DNA of 64,000 nucleotides from Varroa destructor (lineage: Eukaryota; Arthropoda; Arachnida; Mesostigmata; Varroidae). Made by a program: the position numbers and the translations under genes. Below, piece by piece: positions 49,698 to 61,751 of this stretch. The DNA lies in contig NW_019211457.1 of the NCBI RefSeq assembly GCF_002443255.2, positions 47,149,690-47,213,689 on the forward strand, given 5' to 3'. Positions within the stretch are counted from its first letter, which is position 1; each line of letters opens with the position of its first letter. The notes beneath the pieces are model-generated. The model was not told where the DNA came from. It saw only the letters and a program-made list of their open reading frames with translations, and did no database searches.

Positions 49698-51127
49698 ATT
49701 ATGATTGTTAAACCAAAGGACACGTAAGGTGGGTTAGGTTTAAAACCGAAAGTTAAAAAAAAACCTTCCTGTGAAGCTTGGCAGTATTTATCATAGGTTT
49801 AAAACGTAAGAATAGCGTCATTTTTGGTAGCTATTTTTACTTGTCACGCTTATACTGCTATCGAGTTAGAAACGAAAAGTACAAACGTTTTGCTATAAGC
49901 TTGCTGATGCTTCCCTAACCATAATCTACCCACAAATATAAGAACTGAAGATTGTCACGAAATCGATGTTTATTTATATTTTTTTGCCATTTTCCATAAT
50001 ATAAAACGTCATTTTCACCTCCTATGCGCCTACATTAGTCGCTTGCCTTAAGGGGAGCATGGTTAATAGCAAGTAGGAACAAGTACACTGACGTTCTAAA
50101 GCGTATCGAACCAGAGCAAATTGGCCCTGATCCTAGTATTATTATAAGGCGTCGGTATCAACCCTTAGCGTTAGCGTCAGACCTATGGATGTCTAGCAGA
50201 CTTTCTCGTTCTGTTCAGTATATTTTCTCTGTGTAAGCAGGATTATTTTGTAGATGACATTCTTCAAAAAATTTTGATCGGATTCCATTTCCTGCGCGGA
50301 GACGTAAACCCAGCGTAATTACTTCAAGGGCTTCTATTTATAATATTAGTGCAGGACATTCGGCACTAGATGGGAGGATCGACCAGAGTTCTAATTATGC
50401 ATTTCAAGGTTGGCGCCACCATTAGGGCTGCTTTGCAATCGTTGCTGAGTCAGATGATAGGCAGCAAAGGGTATGTTTCGTATCAAGTAGCTTCGGCTAC
50501 TCTGTGCGTGGGTGATATCCAAATTGGGACAAAATGCGCGTGTTTGGGCATCGTATTGGGACTTCATTTTAACATTCGTAAGATTATCTAGCCCGAAACA
50601 CCTGTGCGAAATATGGTGTGTCTCTACAAGATCTGATTATGCAAACGTGTGCGAAAGACGGCACATTTAATAATCACTTTTATTTCATAGTCTGCAAACG
50701 TTAGGGCTGATGCTGTCTTGAGTTTGAGAAAGATTTTGAGTGAACGCTTACGTTAAAATACTGAGTTGGTTTCAGAAGTAGAAAGTACCTTCACCTGGTA
50801 TAGTTTGTTAGGATGAAATCTTGCAAACAACTTTCTTTGAAAAGGTTTTCACAGTGTTCTTCTGTAACTGCTAAAACATTTATAAGCTATGATTCTCCTG
50901 TGGTAGGAGAAACTGTTACACGCATAGATTGGTATTCATAGGCTAAAAGAAACGCTTTAAGAAAAAAGATCTCCACACTGTTGAGTTAGGCCGTTTTTTC
51001 GAAACTTGTCGTCAACAAAACAATGCATGCAGACTGTTAGAGTCCAGGAAAATATATATAGAAATATACAAGTAATAAGACTGCCGCGAAACAAAAAAAA
51101 ACTTCTATACTTTTGTTTTTACAACCG

Positions 51128-51159
51128 TTCTCTGATGTATCTGTGCGTACATCAGAGAA
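51128..51159. repeat. Perfect 12-bp stem / 8-nt loop inverted repeat
   Basis: TTCTCTGATGTA (51128-51139) and TACATCAGAGAA (51148-51159) are exact reverse complements around TCTGTGCG. Confidence 0.9.
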
Positions 51160-52686
51160 GTCCGAATACGCTTAGGGTTTAGCCTCACATAAACAAGATC
51201 CTTTCGAGTTCCTTATTACAGTTTTTTGCGCTAACAACAACAACACTTTTATAATGGAAAATAGTTTATTGAAGACTCGTGAAAAGCCAATAGGTATATA
51301 ATAGACTCAGATATTTTTAATACAGAATAGAACCCGTTTAGTTTAGAAAAGGTCGCTCAGCGCGAATCGTTATTATGTATCAATCTAATTAATTGAATTT
51401 GGAGTTTCGCTTAAACCCCAGGTACATATTTATTCAGCTGCAGATTGGTGACAAAGTTATTTCTACCACGTAAAAGGCCTTGTTAGTTCGTAAAATTGTC
51501 TAAGGCCCTTAGTGAAAAAAACGGTCAGAGTAAATAGGGTTTCGTCAAAACATGTTTGTCTGCGAATTAATAAACATAGCCTAAAGTTGAGATAATGCAA
51601 TATATGAAACGCCAACGTAGATAGGCAAATGATTAAAACACGCATTTGCAACCTAGATATATCATTAAGACAAATCTAAGCATTAGAAACAGAAATGCAA
51701 TACCTCTCAGATTGCTCTCCTTTTATTGCTCCATTGGGGAAAAAATCAACAACCCAGTTTCAGCAGGGCAAGCGAGCTTCACTAACAAACACATGCTTTT
51801 CATTAAGTGCGTACACTAGACGATGATGGAGTACATTTCTGCATATATATTGTTGCCTTCTATTTTGTCAAGCGCATCAATTCACCAATGACTTTTCTGG
51901 CAGCCGTACCCTTCAATTTTTTTTCAAAACTTTTTTAAACAAGTCTTTGAACTTGCGCTTGTTGGAGAATTTTTTAGATGATTGTACATCTCGAGCCATC
52001 AGTGTCAACGTGAACAATTTGTGAGGCACTGAGAAAATAGGAAACATGAAGACATATCAAAAAATATAGAAGTTCTATTTGCGCTTTTGTAATCGATTAT
52101 GTAAAAATCTGTCTGCTCGGACAGAAGCTAGAAGAAGGCCTGGCATACTGGTTAATCTCCAAGTCCTAATTTGGGGCCTTTGGACGTATTTCGCCTTTGG
52201 GCCGTATCGATTGCGTTGGTTGCTGATGACTACTGCCGCCACTGCAAACAGAGCTTATAGATTTGCTTGAGCTAAGTTTCATAAGTCGCTCCTAAAATGC
52301 TCTATCCAGAGGAAGATTTGTGGCTTTGAGCTTCGATTCGTTCAGCTCCCAGAAAGGTCTGCATTACCTTTCCCGAAAGATATCAATATAGAGTTTATCC
52401 TAGAGTTTTAATTAAGTGGAAAACTTGGAAGATCTGTGAATTGTCTATCAGGAAATGATACCTATTCAAGTATGTGCAACAGTTGTTGTAGTTAGAGTAA
52501 TTATATATGTACACGATTGTTATTAACACTGGTATGTCTGTTTAATATAGCGTAATAATAGGACAGAACAAATATGTCCTATGTAATAAGATCGTGTGCC
52601 GAGTGCCTAAATGCTACCTCTCAATCAAATCAATGGGAATCCATTTACACGATGTACACGAAGCCCTTTAGGAAAAACAAGGTGCC

Positions 52687-52709
52687 ATGATGACAAGGTA
52701 TGTCATCAT
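52687..52709. repeat. Perfect 9-bp stem / 5-nt loop inverted repeat
   Basis: ATGATGACA (52687-52695) and TGTCATCAT (52701-52709) flank AGGTA. Confidence 0.85.
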
Positions 52710-53294
52710 CAAGGTACCATATCGATACCATGATTAAACTTGCAGAGTCAATATTGCAGGGTATGTTTGAAACTGTTATGTTGTTTCGCGTTAGCTTTTG
52801 TTGTTGATCGGTGATTTCCTCGTCCGCTCGGCACCTTTGCAGCTAAAAATGTGTAAATCATACTCATCATGTACGGCACGTGTTCAAGTGAAGATCCCTT
52901 GTAAATTTGCCGGCTACGTTCGTAGATGCACGAACGATGCGATTCCTTAGGATAGCGCAATGAATGGCATGACAATGGCCCCACAGTGTGGTTAGTATTG
53001 AGTAGTTGGCTTTTGTGCTTGTCCATCGTCCAGCCGGAGCTGCATGATGATGAAATTACCTGCTTGAGGCCTACTGTTTAATACGGGTGCTACTCTTATT
53101 ATGACTAAACAAATCCATCAGTTTTCGTTCGGAGGTTCTACTACACCAACAATTGTGCTGGTAACATGTTTGTACGAGAAGCAAAAATGTCAGGTTGGTA
53201 TGAATTGGCCAGTATTAACTTGCTTTGTCCACTTAAGATTTTTTTTGCACGAGCGTTGTCTATGACAGGCACCTTAGACTGCTGCTTCGGTCAT

Positions 53295-53531
53295 TCAATA
53301 CACGTCACGTGGCCATGAAACATGAACATCTACGCATAGTAGACCAAGACCCAGCAGAAATATTATAGTCATACTGTTGTCAAAAAAAGCGAGGAAAATT
53401 GCCGATGCTATGCGGTATGGTGGTGATATGGAGGGATAGGACAGTCCTGCGGCGTCCCACACTGTAATTGACGCGGCCGAATTGTTGATGGAATCGCTGG
53501 TTATTATTATGTCGTCGTCGTCGTCAGCCAT
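53295..53531 (-). CDS. Candidate first exon of a membrane-protein gene (78 codons to stop)
   Basis: The ATG at 53531 (context CATAATGG) opens a frame starting MADDDDDIIITSDS. A glycosylation-type N-N-S (16-18) follows, then a short loop (LSYPSISPPYR) and a long hydrophobic stretch at about 41-67 with DN at 51-52. An acidic extracellular N-terminus followed by one hydrophobic helix resembles the start of a receptor such as a GPCR, but no family-specific motif is present. The frame stops at 53295; weak donors (A/GTATGA within codon 53, C/GTAGAT near 53330) could end the exon earlier. The surrounding 53.4-54.1 kb is G+C-rich, like a 5' region. No downstream exon was found. Confidence 0.3.
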   Translation of the reverse strand: MADDDDDIIITSDSINNSAASITVWDAAGLSYPSISPPYRIASAIFLAFFDNSMTIIFLLGLGLLCVDVHVSWPRDVY

Positions 53532-54150
53532 TATGGGGTACCAAGTATCATAGCTGAATACGAAACAAGAACTGGCCAACAAGCTAGATAGCACGGAGAC
53601 GCGCTGAACTGCGAACTACAAAATACGAGGCGACAGGCGGGCTGACGAAACCCAAAGTTTCTGTCGAATTTTTCTTTTTTTTTTTTTGCTACGGCGCTCA
53701 CCGAGACGAAGGCCGTTTAGAAGAGATCTGCAGCTGTTGTCTCTCCGCTGCTGTCGTTGGATACTGTGTCCGCTAATGGACGCTCCATTTCGGCGAACCG
53801 GCTCAGAAGATTTTCAGGAAGAAACACACTGAAGAAAATCACTGCCACCACCACCAATGTAGATGTAATAGGACGACTGTTCAGCGATATGTTAGCACTG
53901 ACAGACGGCCGTTAATAAGCTGATACGTACAACGACATAGAAAGCGAATATATTCAATGACTGCTACTGCTAGTGAAGGCACGACACTACGAGGGCAGTC
54001 GTCGAATATGTGTGAAACTGTTAAAATGCGATCGGTACAATGAGGCACGACCCTTCATTTAGGTGCGTTCGTGAACGTTTCGCGTCGGGAGCTACGAAAG
54101 TCAGTCGACACTATGGCTAGCGGTAGTTAGAGTCGTCCGGGAACCGAATG
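53532..54150 (-). other. G+C-rich presumed 5' region of the 53-kb candidate
   Basis: G+C-richer than its flanks, with a 13-T run near 53675 and no long ATG frame. On the minus strand a donor-like CTCG/GTGAGC near 53700 and acceptor-like TATTTTGTAG near 53615 could frame a leader intron. Confidence 0.25.
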
Positions 54151-56012
54151 GGAAAAGCTTAAGGACAAAACATTTCCACTATAAGACAGAAAAATTAACG
54201 CTTCATAATCATCCGACGTATAATATGAATAATGACTACGACTGTATGTAGCGCATAATAAAGATACAAGTTAAAATACGCAAATACCGGCAGAGATGGG
54301 AAACTGTATTCTGGAAACGAGAATTTCATCGAACATGTGTAGACGTCTCATCTGCGTTTGGAGCAACACGTCTATTGTCAATGGTGAAAATTGCTTGCAG
54401 CTAGCTGTTAGATCTACTAATTACTGCATTGTTCAATGAATGAATGCTGAACATAAATTGCTTATTTTACAACGCTTCTAGTAGCTAAACCTTAAACTCA
54501 CTTAACTTGAAAAAACGGGTGGCGCCCTAAACGTATCCATTGATTCGTTCTCTTATGCCTACGGGCGCGTTGTAGCTACACGCCAATCAATAGCCGTGTT
54601 AACTAACCGTACCTAGGCCGCGGGCAAGAGAAGTGATTTCAATGACAAAACTTTAATCTAGGAGAACAATATTACCAAATATAAAATAGCTAGTAAAAGT
54701 TTCTCCTATTTGTTGTCCCGACTGGATTTGTTCTACCTCTTACGTACGTCGATTGGAAGGAATAAAGAAAATTCATTCAGGCTTTATCCCTTAGCTCTTA
54801 TACAGCAGAAGATCCGACTGCAGTTTCAATAGCGACGGGCCTTATGCTGTTAAGATACCCATTTTATAGGTACTACAATAGACGGAACTCGATGGATCGA
54901 GGCGAAAAGGGGGCACGAGTGAATTAACTTATTCCAATTTCATATAACAACTACAAGTACGCTAATAGTTTAAAAATTGACTTTTCGTTCACTTAATAAG
55001 ATAATAAGGCTCATCTAGCTGGCCGGAAGGTAATTTCAGCCAACTGCAATCTCCGTTACTTGCATAGTTAATCTAGCCATCTGATTTGGAAGTCCTGAAC
55101 TAGAAACTAAAGGAGTAATTGTTGCAAGTTTGGCGCCTGGTACTTTCGTGAAGCATTGCTTTAGAGGATTAGAAAGCATTTTAGTATAATCACTATATTT
55201 TGTACATCAGGCCTCGTTCTTTCATCACGTCTCGCATTAATCGGGCGTAATCAGCCAAACATTCCGGGGCTAGCGGACAGAACAGCACGTAGATAGATGG
55301 CAGGCGTGCATCCAGATACTACATAGATAGAAATATGCGATACATATATATCCAACATATTTTCGGGTTCGCAACTGGGTCGCCACCGGACGTGGGCAGA
55401 ACGAATATTGGGGTGGACAACTCATGGACGAATAACATCGTTGTCTTTTGCCGTAATCGACCAGAACGGCATACGCGTTTTCTTTTTTGGCAGTTCGCTC
55501 GCTACGGACATCGATGTCGAAAAACAAGCAGAAACGTCCTTAGGACGTCCTTCGGTTGCTGACCATTGGACGTTGGGGCGCACGTTGGGATATTGTTACA
55601 ACAAGCCAAAGTGGAGAAATACATCACTCATGATCTATTAAATTTGATGAGCGCCAAGGATGACAGTGGTGCTCAGTTGTAGCGTGTATGAACATCCAAA
55701 GCAAACGTACAATAGCCATATTAGTTTGAGAGGTTAAATGCTTAAGTGAAACGACGTACGTTGACGAATCGAATTGATGTTATTGACCCTGATAGCTGTT
55801 ATAAGTCACACGGAACAGCGGTGGATTAGAAAGCGTAAGTTCCTGAGCGTTATGCAGTCATCATTTTTAGCAAGTTCGTTGAAGCTTGCCTGAGATTACA
55901 GCCATCGCAAGTAATTATCAACCCCGCCGTAGGCTTTCAATGATGTCTCTAAATGAAAATATTTGACAATAAGTTTGCACACCTTGACGAAGTCGTTGCG
56001 GAAAATAACTTC
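54151..56012. other. Intergenic, no supported gene
   Basis: At 55.3-55.6 kb three open frames overlap on both strands (for example plus 55408-55641) with no recognisable domain. The remainder is A+T-rich and featureless. Confidence 0.45.
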
Positions 56013-56166
56013 CGTAGTAGCTTAGTGGGCAACGTATCCGCTAATTTTAAAGACAGGTTGCGTTCTAGGTTCAAACCTGAGCACAGACTTTATTTCGTAC
56101 TACTAGCCAGCCGTTCGATGCAAGGCCTAACGGCAATACCGGACATAAAACTCGAAACACGAAGAG
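56013..56166 (+). repeat. tRNA-derived SINE, copy 4 (full-length looking)
   Basis: A-box-like TAGTAGCTTAGTGGGCAACG, B box GGTTCAAACCTG at about 56069, body through TTTATTTCGTACTACTAGCC, tail CCTAACGGCAATACCGGACA then taaaactcgaaac. Aligned by eye, it gives the best view of the roughly 155-bp family consensus. Confidence 0.75.
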
Positions 56167-59100
56167 CTTACCGGTAATTCTCGGTGTAAGCTAATACCTT
56201 CAAGTCTGTGGCTGTCCGATGAAGGTCATGTTTGTAAGGATTCGTCCATCAGCTCTTAGCTACAAATAAACGTATCAGGCTCTAGGTCGGATAGTGCATT
56301 TAGGCACTGCTTTAAACAGCTCTAAGTCATTGGGAGAATGGCATCGCAGAGCTATGCAAACCCTTCGCAATGTCGAACCGAACGCGGACCGTTCAAAACG
56401 CATAAAAATTCCTTGATGAGTAGAGTCTGACCGCATCGCTTCTATGAAGCGGTCTTAGATTGCCTTTCGGTATGCAACAGGGGTAATCATTGGTAAGTAG
56501 GAGTAAAAGATCATGGCTATCGACGGCAAGCTCTTCAATAAGATGGAGGATCTGCACCGTACTAACCGCCGCATGGTCATGCAATTTAGACGAGATTTTT
56601 TTATTTTAATTTAGCGAGACGCATCACATGTTACGTAACTCATTGGGTTTTCATGAGCCCAAGGAGCGCTACGTGTGTACTTCCAGGACGTGAAAGGTTC
56701 TGTGTTGAAGATTATGTTCTGAGGTGCTCCCTGAGGTGAGGAAGCTCTCACCAGAAAAGTGGCATAGCAAAACTGCAACAGGAGATATTTTAATAGGCCT
56801 GCTATATTTTTCGCAGTGTTTCTAGATTTGTGATCCCGAGCGTTATATCATGCCACTGTACATTGTTTTATGCAATTATAATTGTTGTTGTATGCGCTTT
56901 CGTGTCTTCCAAAATAGATACACCGCTCAGCTTACATCTAATCCCTGCAATTAGAGATATGATTAGAATGTGGCTAACCAATCACCTCGTCTAGAGAAAA
57001 AAACTTAATTTTAGACTAGAGGAAGTTTGACCGTGCCAGACATTTTCATTTATTAATTTTTTTGAACGACCACAATATGATAATGACTACGCGGGCATAT
57101 TTCAACGGCATATTCTATTTAATAAAACGAAAATAAGGACACTCAAATTCAAGACAGGGAAACGAACGTAGGTAAAATTCCATGCAGTTAATATATCGTC
57201 ATTATAATTGTAGGAAAACATGTTTAAAAGTATTTACATTACATACATGACTATCTTTATTATGTAGTTTGTTTATATTCTTATTAGATACAATAGCTCC
57301 CATGAGAACAACAAAAATTATGTGCTCGCTGTTAACAACTCTAGATAAATATATATATTTACTCAGCTTTGAGGTGCTACGAAAATACTATCAGAATGTA
57401 TTATATGTTAAATTATATGTTGCGACTGCAGAGTTCTCTTAAAACTTCACTTTCACCTCAGTCAGATAAGTGAAACATAGATAGATATGAAAGAGTAAAA
57501 AAAAATACACTAAAGGAAAATCGTATTAAAGGTCCTATGTCATGTGGAAAGATCACATTGAATAAGGATTGGTCAGTTTTGATACAACGAAGCCCAAATA
57601 TAAGAGGTTTGACATAAACCTCAACATAGCAGATGGTCAGTTTTCCTATTCTATCATGTGATGTCCTTAGCGCTTTTATCATTCGGAGCTTGTAGTCACC
57701 ACTGAATCACTACGGCCATCCACGGTGGGCATGAGTGGGCAGAGCGAGCATTGTACCGTTGCCAGGATTGTACTACATCAAGGCGGCAAAGCCCACAAGT
57801 TGAAGCTTACCGTAGTCATAAATAGAGCCGCCATTCTCGCCCGACATGTGTCATAGATGTCATGTCATAGAGATAAAACTCATACTAGGCACAGCAGTGT
57901 ATAAGTTCTAATAATGCCAAGGCCCTGAAGACAGAAATTCAGGGCAGCATTTTTGCGGTCGTAGAAATCAGAATATAGAATAGGGTCGCGTGAAGCATCT
58001 TTAAGAGAAACAAGAAAATTGTCGGTTGGCCTAATGGACTGGGCTTCACCTAACTATAACTTTACATTAAGTGGCATCTTATGGTTTACATAATCACATT
58101 GTATTGGTGATTTGTTCTAAATGGTTACGAAGGACATTCTTATGACGGTTAAGAAACAAGCCCGAGTTGCGGATAAACTGAAGGTCCTTTTCTTATTGCC
58201 AGAATGGGAAAAGGACCCTCAGTTCAGACCGCGACAATTTGCGGTACGGTTGCGCATTACTGTAAGCCTCTGGAAGCTAAAGGAATTGCTTTTTTTTAAG
58301 GTTACGCTATACGTCATCATCTATTGTTCTGTAGACGACACAATTGCTCGAGGTGATCTATGAACAACTTGCAAGGATCTTAAACTTGGCTGCAGTCTGT
58401 TGCTTCATTGCCGTAGTGGCCGACGTTCCAAAATACTGATGAGCTGCCTACGAAAACCAGCATCTCCTATTGCTGGATTTTTTTTCCCTACATATGCTTA
58501 CACCGGTGTTACACATGCTAGCACTTTTACTACCGACTTTTCGATGCGATTTTGTGTTTATGTGGCTTAAAAATGGTTTATAGTCAAGTCTTCAGTCGTA
58601 AAATCAGTCGGTATCAGTTTCGTTATGATTTATTCACAATATAACACGACATCCCCACGAGGCTGCCGCATTTAGTTTTTTATTTATACGTTTGTGTTGC
58701 AGTATATAGGGAGAAATCAAACGTTTTTAAAGTTTAGACGTAATCAGCTTTGCCCCCGGCTGGATGCTTGATATCAAGTGAGTTGCGTTTCAATAAAAAA
58801 AAACTTAAGCGGGGTGGCATTCTGTAGAACCGTCTTAAGGTTGCTAAAGGCAACTCGTTCCTACAATGAACATCTCGGGCTGTCCCCGTTCCAGGGATTT
58901 ACAAACCATATTGCTGCACGAAGGACTCCGATTATATTCCACCCTGTTAATATCAAGTGCCCTCAGAAAGGTCAGTTCCTTCTTTGACGGTCTGGCATGA
59001 AGAAGGAATCGGTCGATTGATTGATTGATTAACCGAGGCTTTTTTGATCTATTATGCACTGTCACTTGTTTGCCTTTTCGTATGATATATGTTAATAATG

Positions 59101-60700
59101 GTAAGAAAATAAATCACAGTTATATTTCGATCACATCTTACCCCATGGCCTGTATGCTATCTTCGAGTCGTAGTTCTTTTATCTCACAGTTCGCTGTCAC
59201 GTGTCGAAGCTAGTCCCTCTTTTCGGATTGCTACCGTAGTGAATATAGCCTTTTTGGTAAAGCACTATGTGACTTGATTTACTCCTCTTCTTATTTTATG
59301 CATATCGTATGGGTTGATCGTAATAGAGTTTACTGCCCCTGTAGCCAAACTGACGGCCCCCCTGTAAGGCCATAAGGGAAATTTTATCGAAAGGAATAAA
59401 CGTCTCTATGAAATTCCGTTCTTATATTGATACTTTGAAAGCCTGTACAGATGAAACCGTACTCACAGTGCTTTACGTCCAACTTGAAGCCAGCCTGAGA
59501 ACAGGCCCCCCACTTAGCTCTTATCTCACACAACGGCGGTTTGTGTTATCGTTAAAATTTCATATACCATATACCACAGGAAAAAAGAGATTCCAGCCTG
59601 TAAGGATATTGTCGTTCGAACAGTCTAAATTTAGTAAGCCTTTTTAGGCAAATATTAAACAGTATTCACATTAATGTTTGTATGATCACGATGTGACCCT
59701 GATAATACACGTGTCGTTTGACAACGTAGCCCTTTTTAAAGCAAAAAACCAAAGAAACTTCGAAATTTATGACAGAAAATAAGCTAAGCGAAAACATAGA
59801 ATAATTATTATATCACCACTATAATTATGGGAGGAATTATACTTATGTCTTGCTTCCCATATAAAGTAATGTGTGCTGTCAGCCAACCAGTCTGTCTGTC
59901 TAGTAGAGAAATATACCTGTGTATACTATAATAAGAAAGGGACATCGTTTCTAATTAAATATATTGTTCCTACAATATGAAGTAAGAGAATTCTGTGTTG
60001 TTTTTTCGATAAGAATATTAATATATATGCGCAACGAAATATTAACGAGGGATTCGACTTTATGCAGAATAGATTAGCGGAGTCCTTTTTACATCAACGA
60101 GAAGCCACCGGAGGTTGCAGCTTTGTCTGCGGTATAAGCACCAACGTTCGAATAACAAATTTCGTGTTTACTTTTTTTCTATTGTATTTGCCTGTTGGTC
60201 GCTGCGTTGTTGTTTCAGTAACGTCTTGGCGTCGTGGGCGATGGTTTGAAGCACCGAAGAGCCGCGTACACTTCTTGACTGCGATTGTTATGACTAAATG
60301 ACTTTGTTGCTAAGCTTTCGGTGTGATCTCTGCTTTCTATCCCCGTGGTTTACTATCCGATCGCCAGCCGACCACAGTGACCATCGAATAATCCATAGTG
60401 ACATCAAGCTTTCGTCATCGTTGGTCCACGACACGTGTTCCCCCAAGACTGTTGTGCCTTAGCTGTTTGTTTGTGCTTACGTCTCAGTGTATGCTTTTGT
60501 GGTCGTCTGTGTGTTCCATATTTGACAATACTAAGAACATCTGTTAGTTTTCACGACCTTGATTCTGGCTTCTTAGCGGATGGAGCAGAAGTAAGGGAAA
60601 AAGTCAAATCTTTCTCTATGTACAGCTTAACGAACAAATCGAGCCCCCCTTCTGGTTCTTTTGCCTAGACCTGAACGCTACTCATTTTGTCGCACGATAG
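56167..60700. other. Intergenic, no firmly supported gene
   Basis: Open frames at 58121-58363 (ATG, G/C-ending codons up to a donor-like ATTACT/GTAAGC) and 57773-57846 (minus, GENGGSIYDYGKLQLVG) are discussed as observations. A possible tRNA-like repeat lies at about 60205-60275 (GGCGATGGTTTGAAGC). Otherwise A+T-rich. Confidence 0.4.
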
Positions 60701-60714
60701 AACGTGTCGCGCTG

Positions 60715-60722
60715 TATAAAAA
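60715..60722 (+). promoter_or_regulatory. TATA box of the cuticle-protein gene
   Basis: TATAAAAA lies about 30 bp before a CATCG near 60745 that could be the start site, and 70 bp before the ATG at 60785. Strong TATA promoters are common in cuticle genes. Confidence 0.7.
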
Positions 60723-60784
60723 GCAAGTGTAATGGCTCTTTGAGCATCGTCTTCGTTGGTCGAAGTAAATAAGGAACAATAATC

Positions 60785-61751
60785 ATGCGCGCCTTCGTAA
60801 GTGCTGCTACGAATCGGTATTTTTATTAGCTATAGAATATGTCGCGAACCTCTTTTGACCCCATGGATATGTGCGTCTTATGAAAGCACGGAAACAAACT
60901 GATTTATTGTACTCGTTACTTTCTTTATTATACCTCACAAATATCATGAGATTACGGAGAATACGGCCCTAAATCACAGCCGTTCTCAGTGTTCTCTGTT
61001 CAATTTGTTGTGTTCATCTTTTTCACAGTTCGTCGCGGTTGTCGCCTTTGCTATTACCGTGCAGGCTGGCGTCCGTCACGCGGCTGCCCCCGCCCTTCTC
61101 GTTGCCCCTGTGGCAAAGGTTGCTCACGCGCCCGTCATTTCTCACTCCTACACGACCCAAACCGTGCACCACGCCGCCCCCGTGGCAAAGGTGGCTGCCA
61201 CCTCAGTAGCAAAAGTAGCTGCCGCCCCTGTCCTAGCTGCTCCAGCTCCTATCCTGGCTGCCCCAACTTCCGTCCTTGCTGCCCCAGCTCCCGTCCTGGC
61301 TGCCCCAGCCCCTGTCCTGGCTGCTTCAGCTCCTGTCCTGGCTGCTCCTGCCGTTGCTGCTCCGACATTCTCATACGCTCCAGCCTTATCGTACGCCGCC
61401 CCCGTAACAAAGATCGCTGCTGCCCCAGCCTTATCGTATGCCACCCCAGTGGCAAAGGTCCCTGTCGGCCCAGCCTTATCGTATGCCACCCCCTTGGCAA
61501 AGGTCCCTGCTGCCCCAGCCTTATCCTATGCCACCTCCGTGGCAAAGGTCGCTGCTGCCCCAGCCTTATCGTATGCCACCCCCGTGGCAAAGGTTGCTGC
61601 TGCTGCCCCGGCGGCTCCCCTTGCCTATGCTGCTGCTGTTACGCCAACCTATTTCGCTCCTAACCACTATAAAGCTGTTGCCGCTCCAGCTTTGACTTAC
61701 GGAGGATTCCACTATGGAGCCCCCGTTGATGCGGTCAAGACCTTGTTGTAA
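60785..61751 (+). CDS. Alanine/proline-rich cuticle protein (16.5-like), two exons, 244 residues
   Basis: Coding exons are 60785-60796 (MRAF) and 61029-61751, joined across a 232-bp intron (donor TTC/GTAAGT, acceptor TTTTTCACAG, phase 0). A first exon with a few signal-peptide codons is the classic arthropod cuticle-gene layout. The joined start MRAFFVAVVAFAITVQAG is a clear signal peptide, probably cut after A17. The mature protein is low in complexity. It has HAAPVAKVA motifs, a block of about seven LAAPAPV heptads, five 15-residue PALSYATPVAKV repeats, and a tail APNHYKAVAAPALTYGGFHY. A-A-P-A/V repeats are typical of structural cuticle proteins; there is no Rebers-Riddiford chitin-binding motif and no cysteine. 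It is presumably secreted by epidermis into the exoskeleton. A longer frame starting at 61005 without the first exon lacks a proper signal start. Confidence 0.9.
61380..61604 (+). repeat. Five tandem 45-bp repeats in the cuticle CDS
   Basis: Units encode PALSYAAPVTKIAAA, PALSYATPVAKVPVG, PALSYATPLAKVPAA, PALSYATSVAKVAAA and PALSYATPVAKVAAA. The last four are closer to one another than to the first. Confidence 0.95.

Larger units (their letters stand above)
49698..53294. other. Intergenic, no supported gene; two perfect hairpins
   Basis: No coding-like frame with support. It contains two short perfect inverted repeats, annotated separately. Confidence 0.45.

Noticed and set aside
60205..60275. 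tRNA-like string with GGCGATGGTTTGAAGC
   Set aside because: It resembles a B box, but the A box is unclear and it does not share the SINE tail, so it is not called.
61148..61590. Two 113-codon minus-strand ORFs
   Set aside because: Mirror images of the cuticle tandem repeats, open because of GCN/CCN bias, with no promoter or start context of their own.
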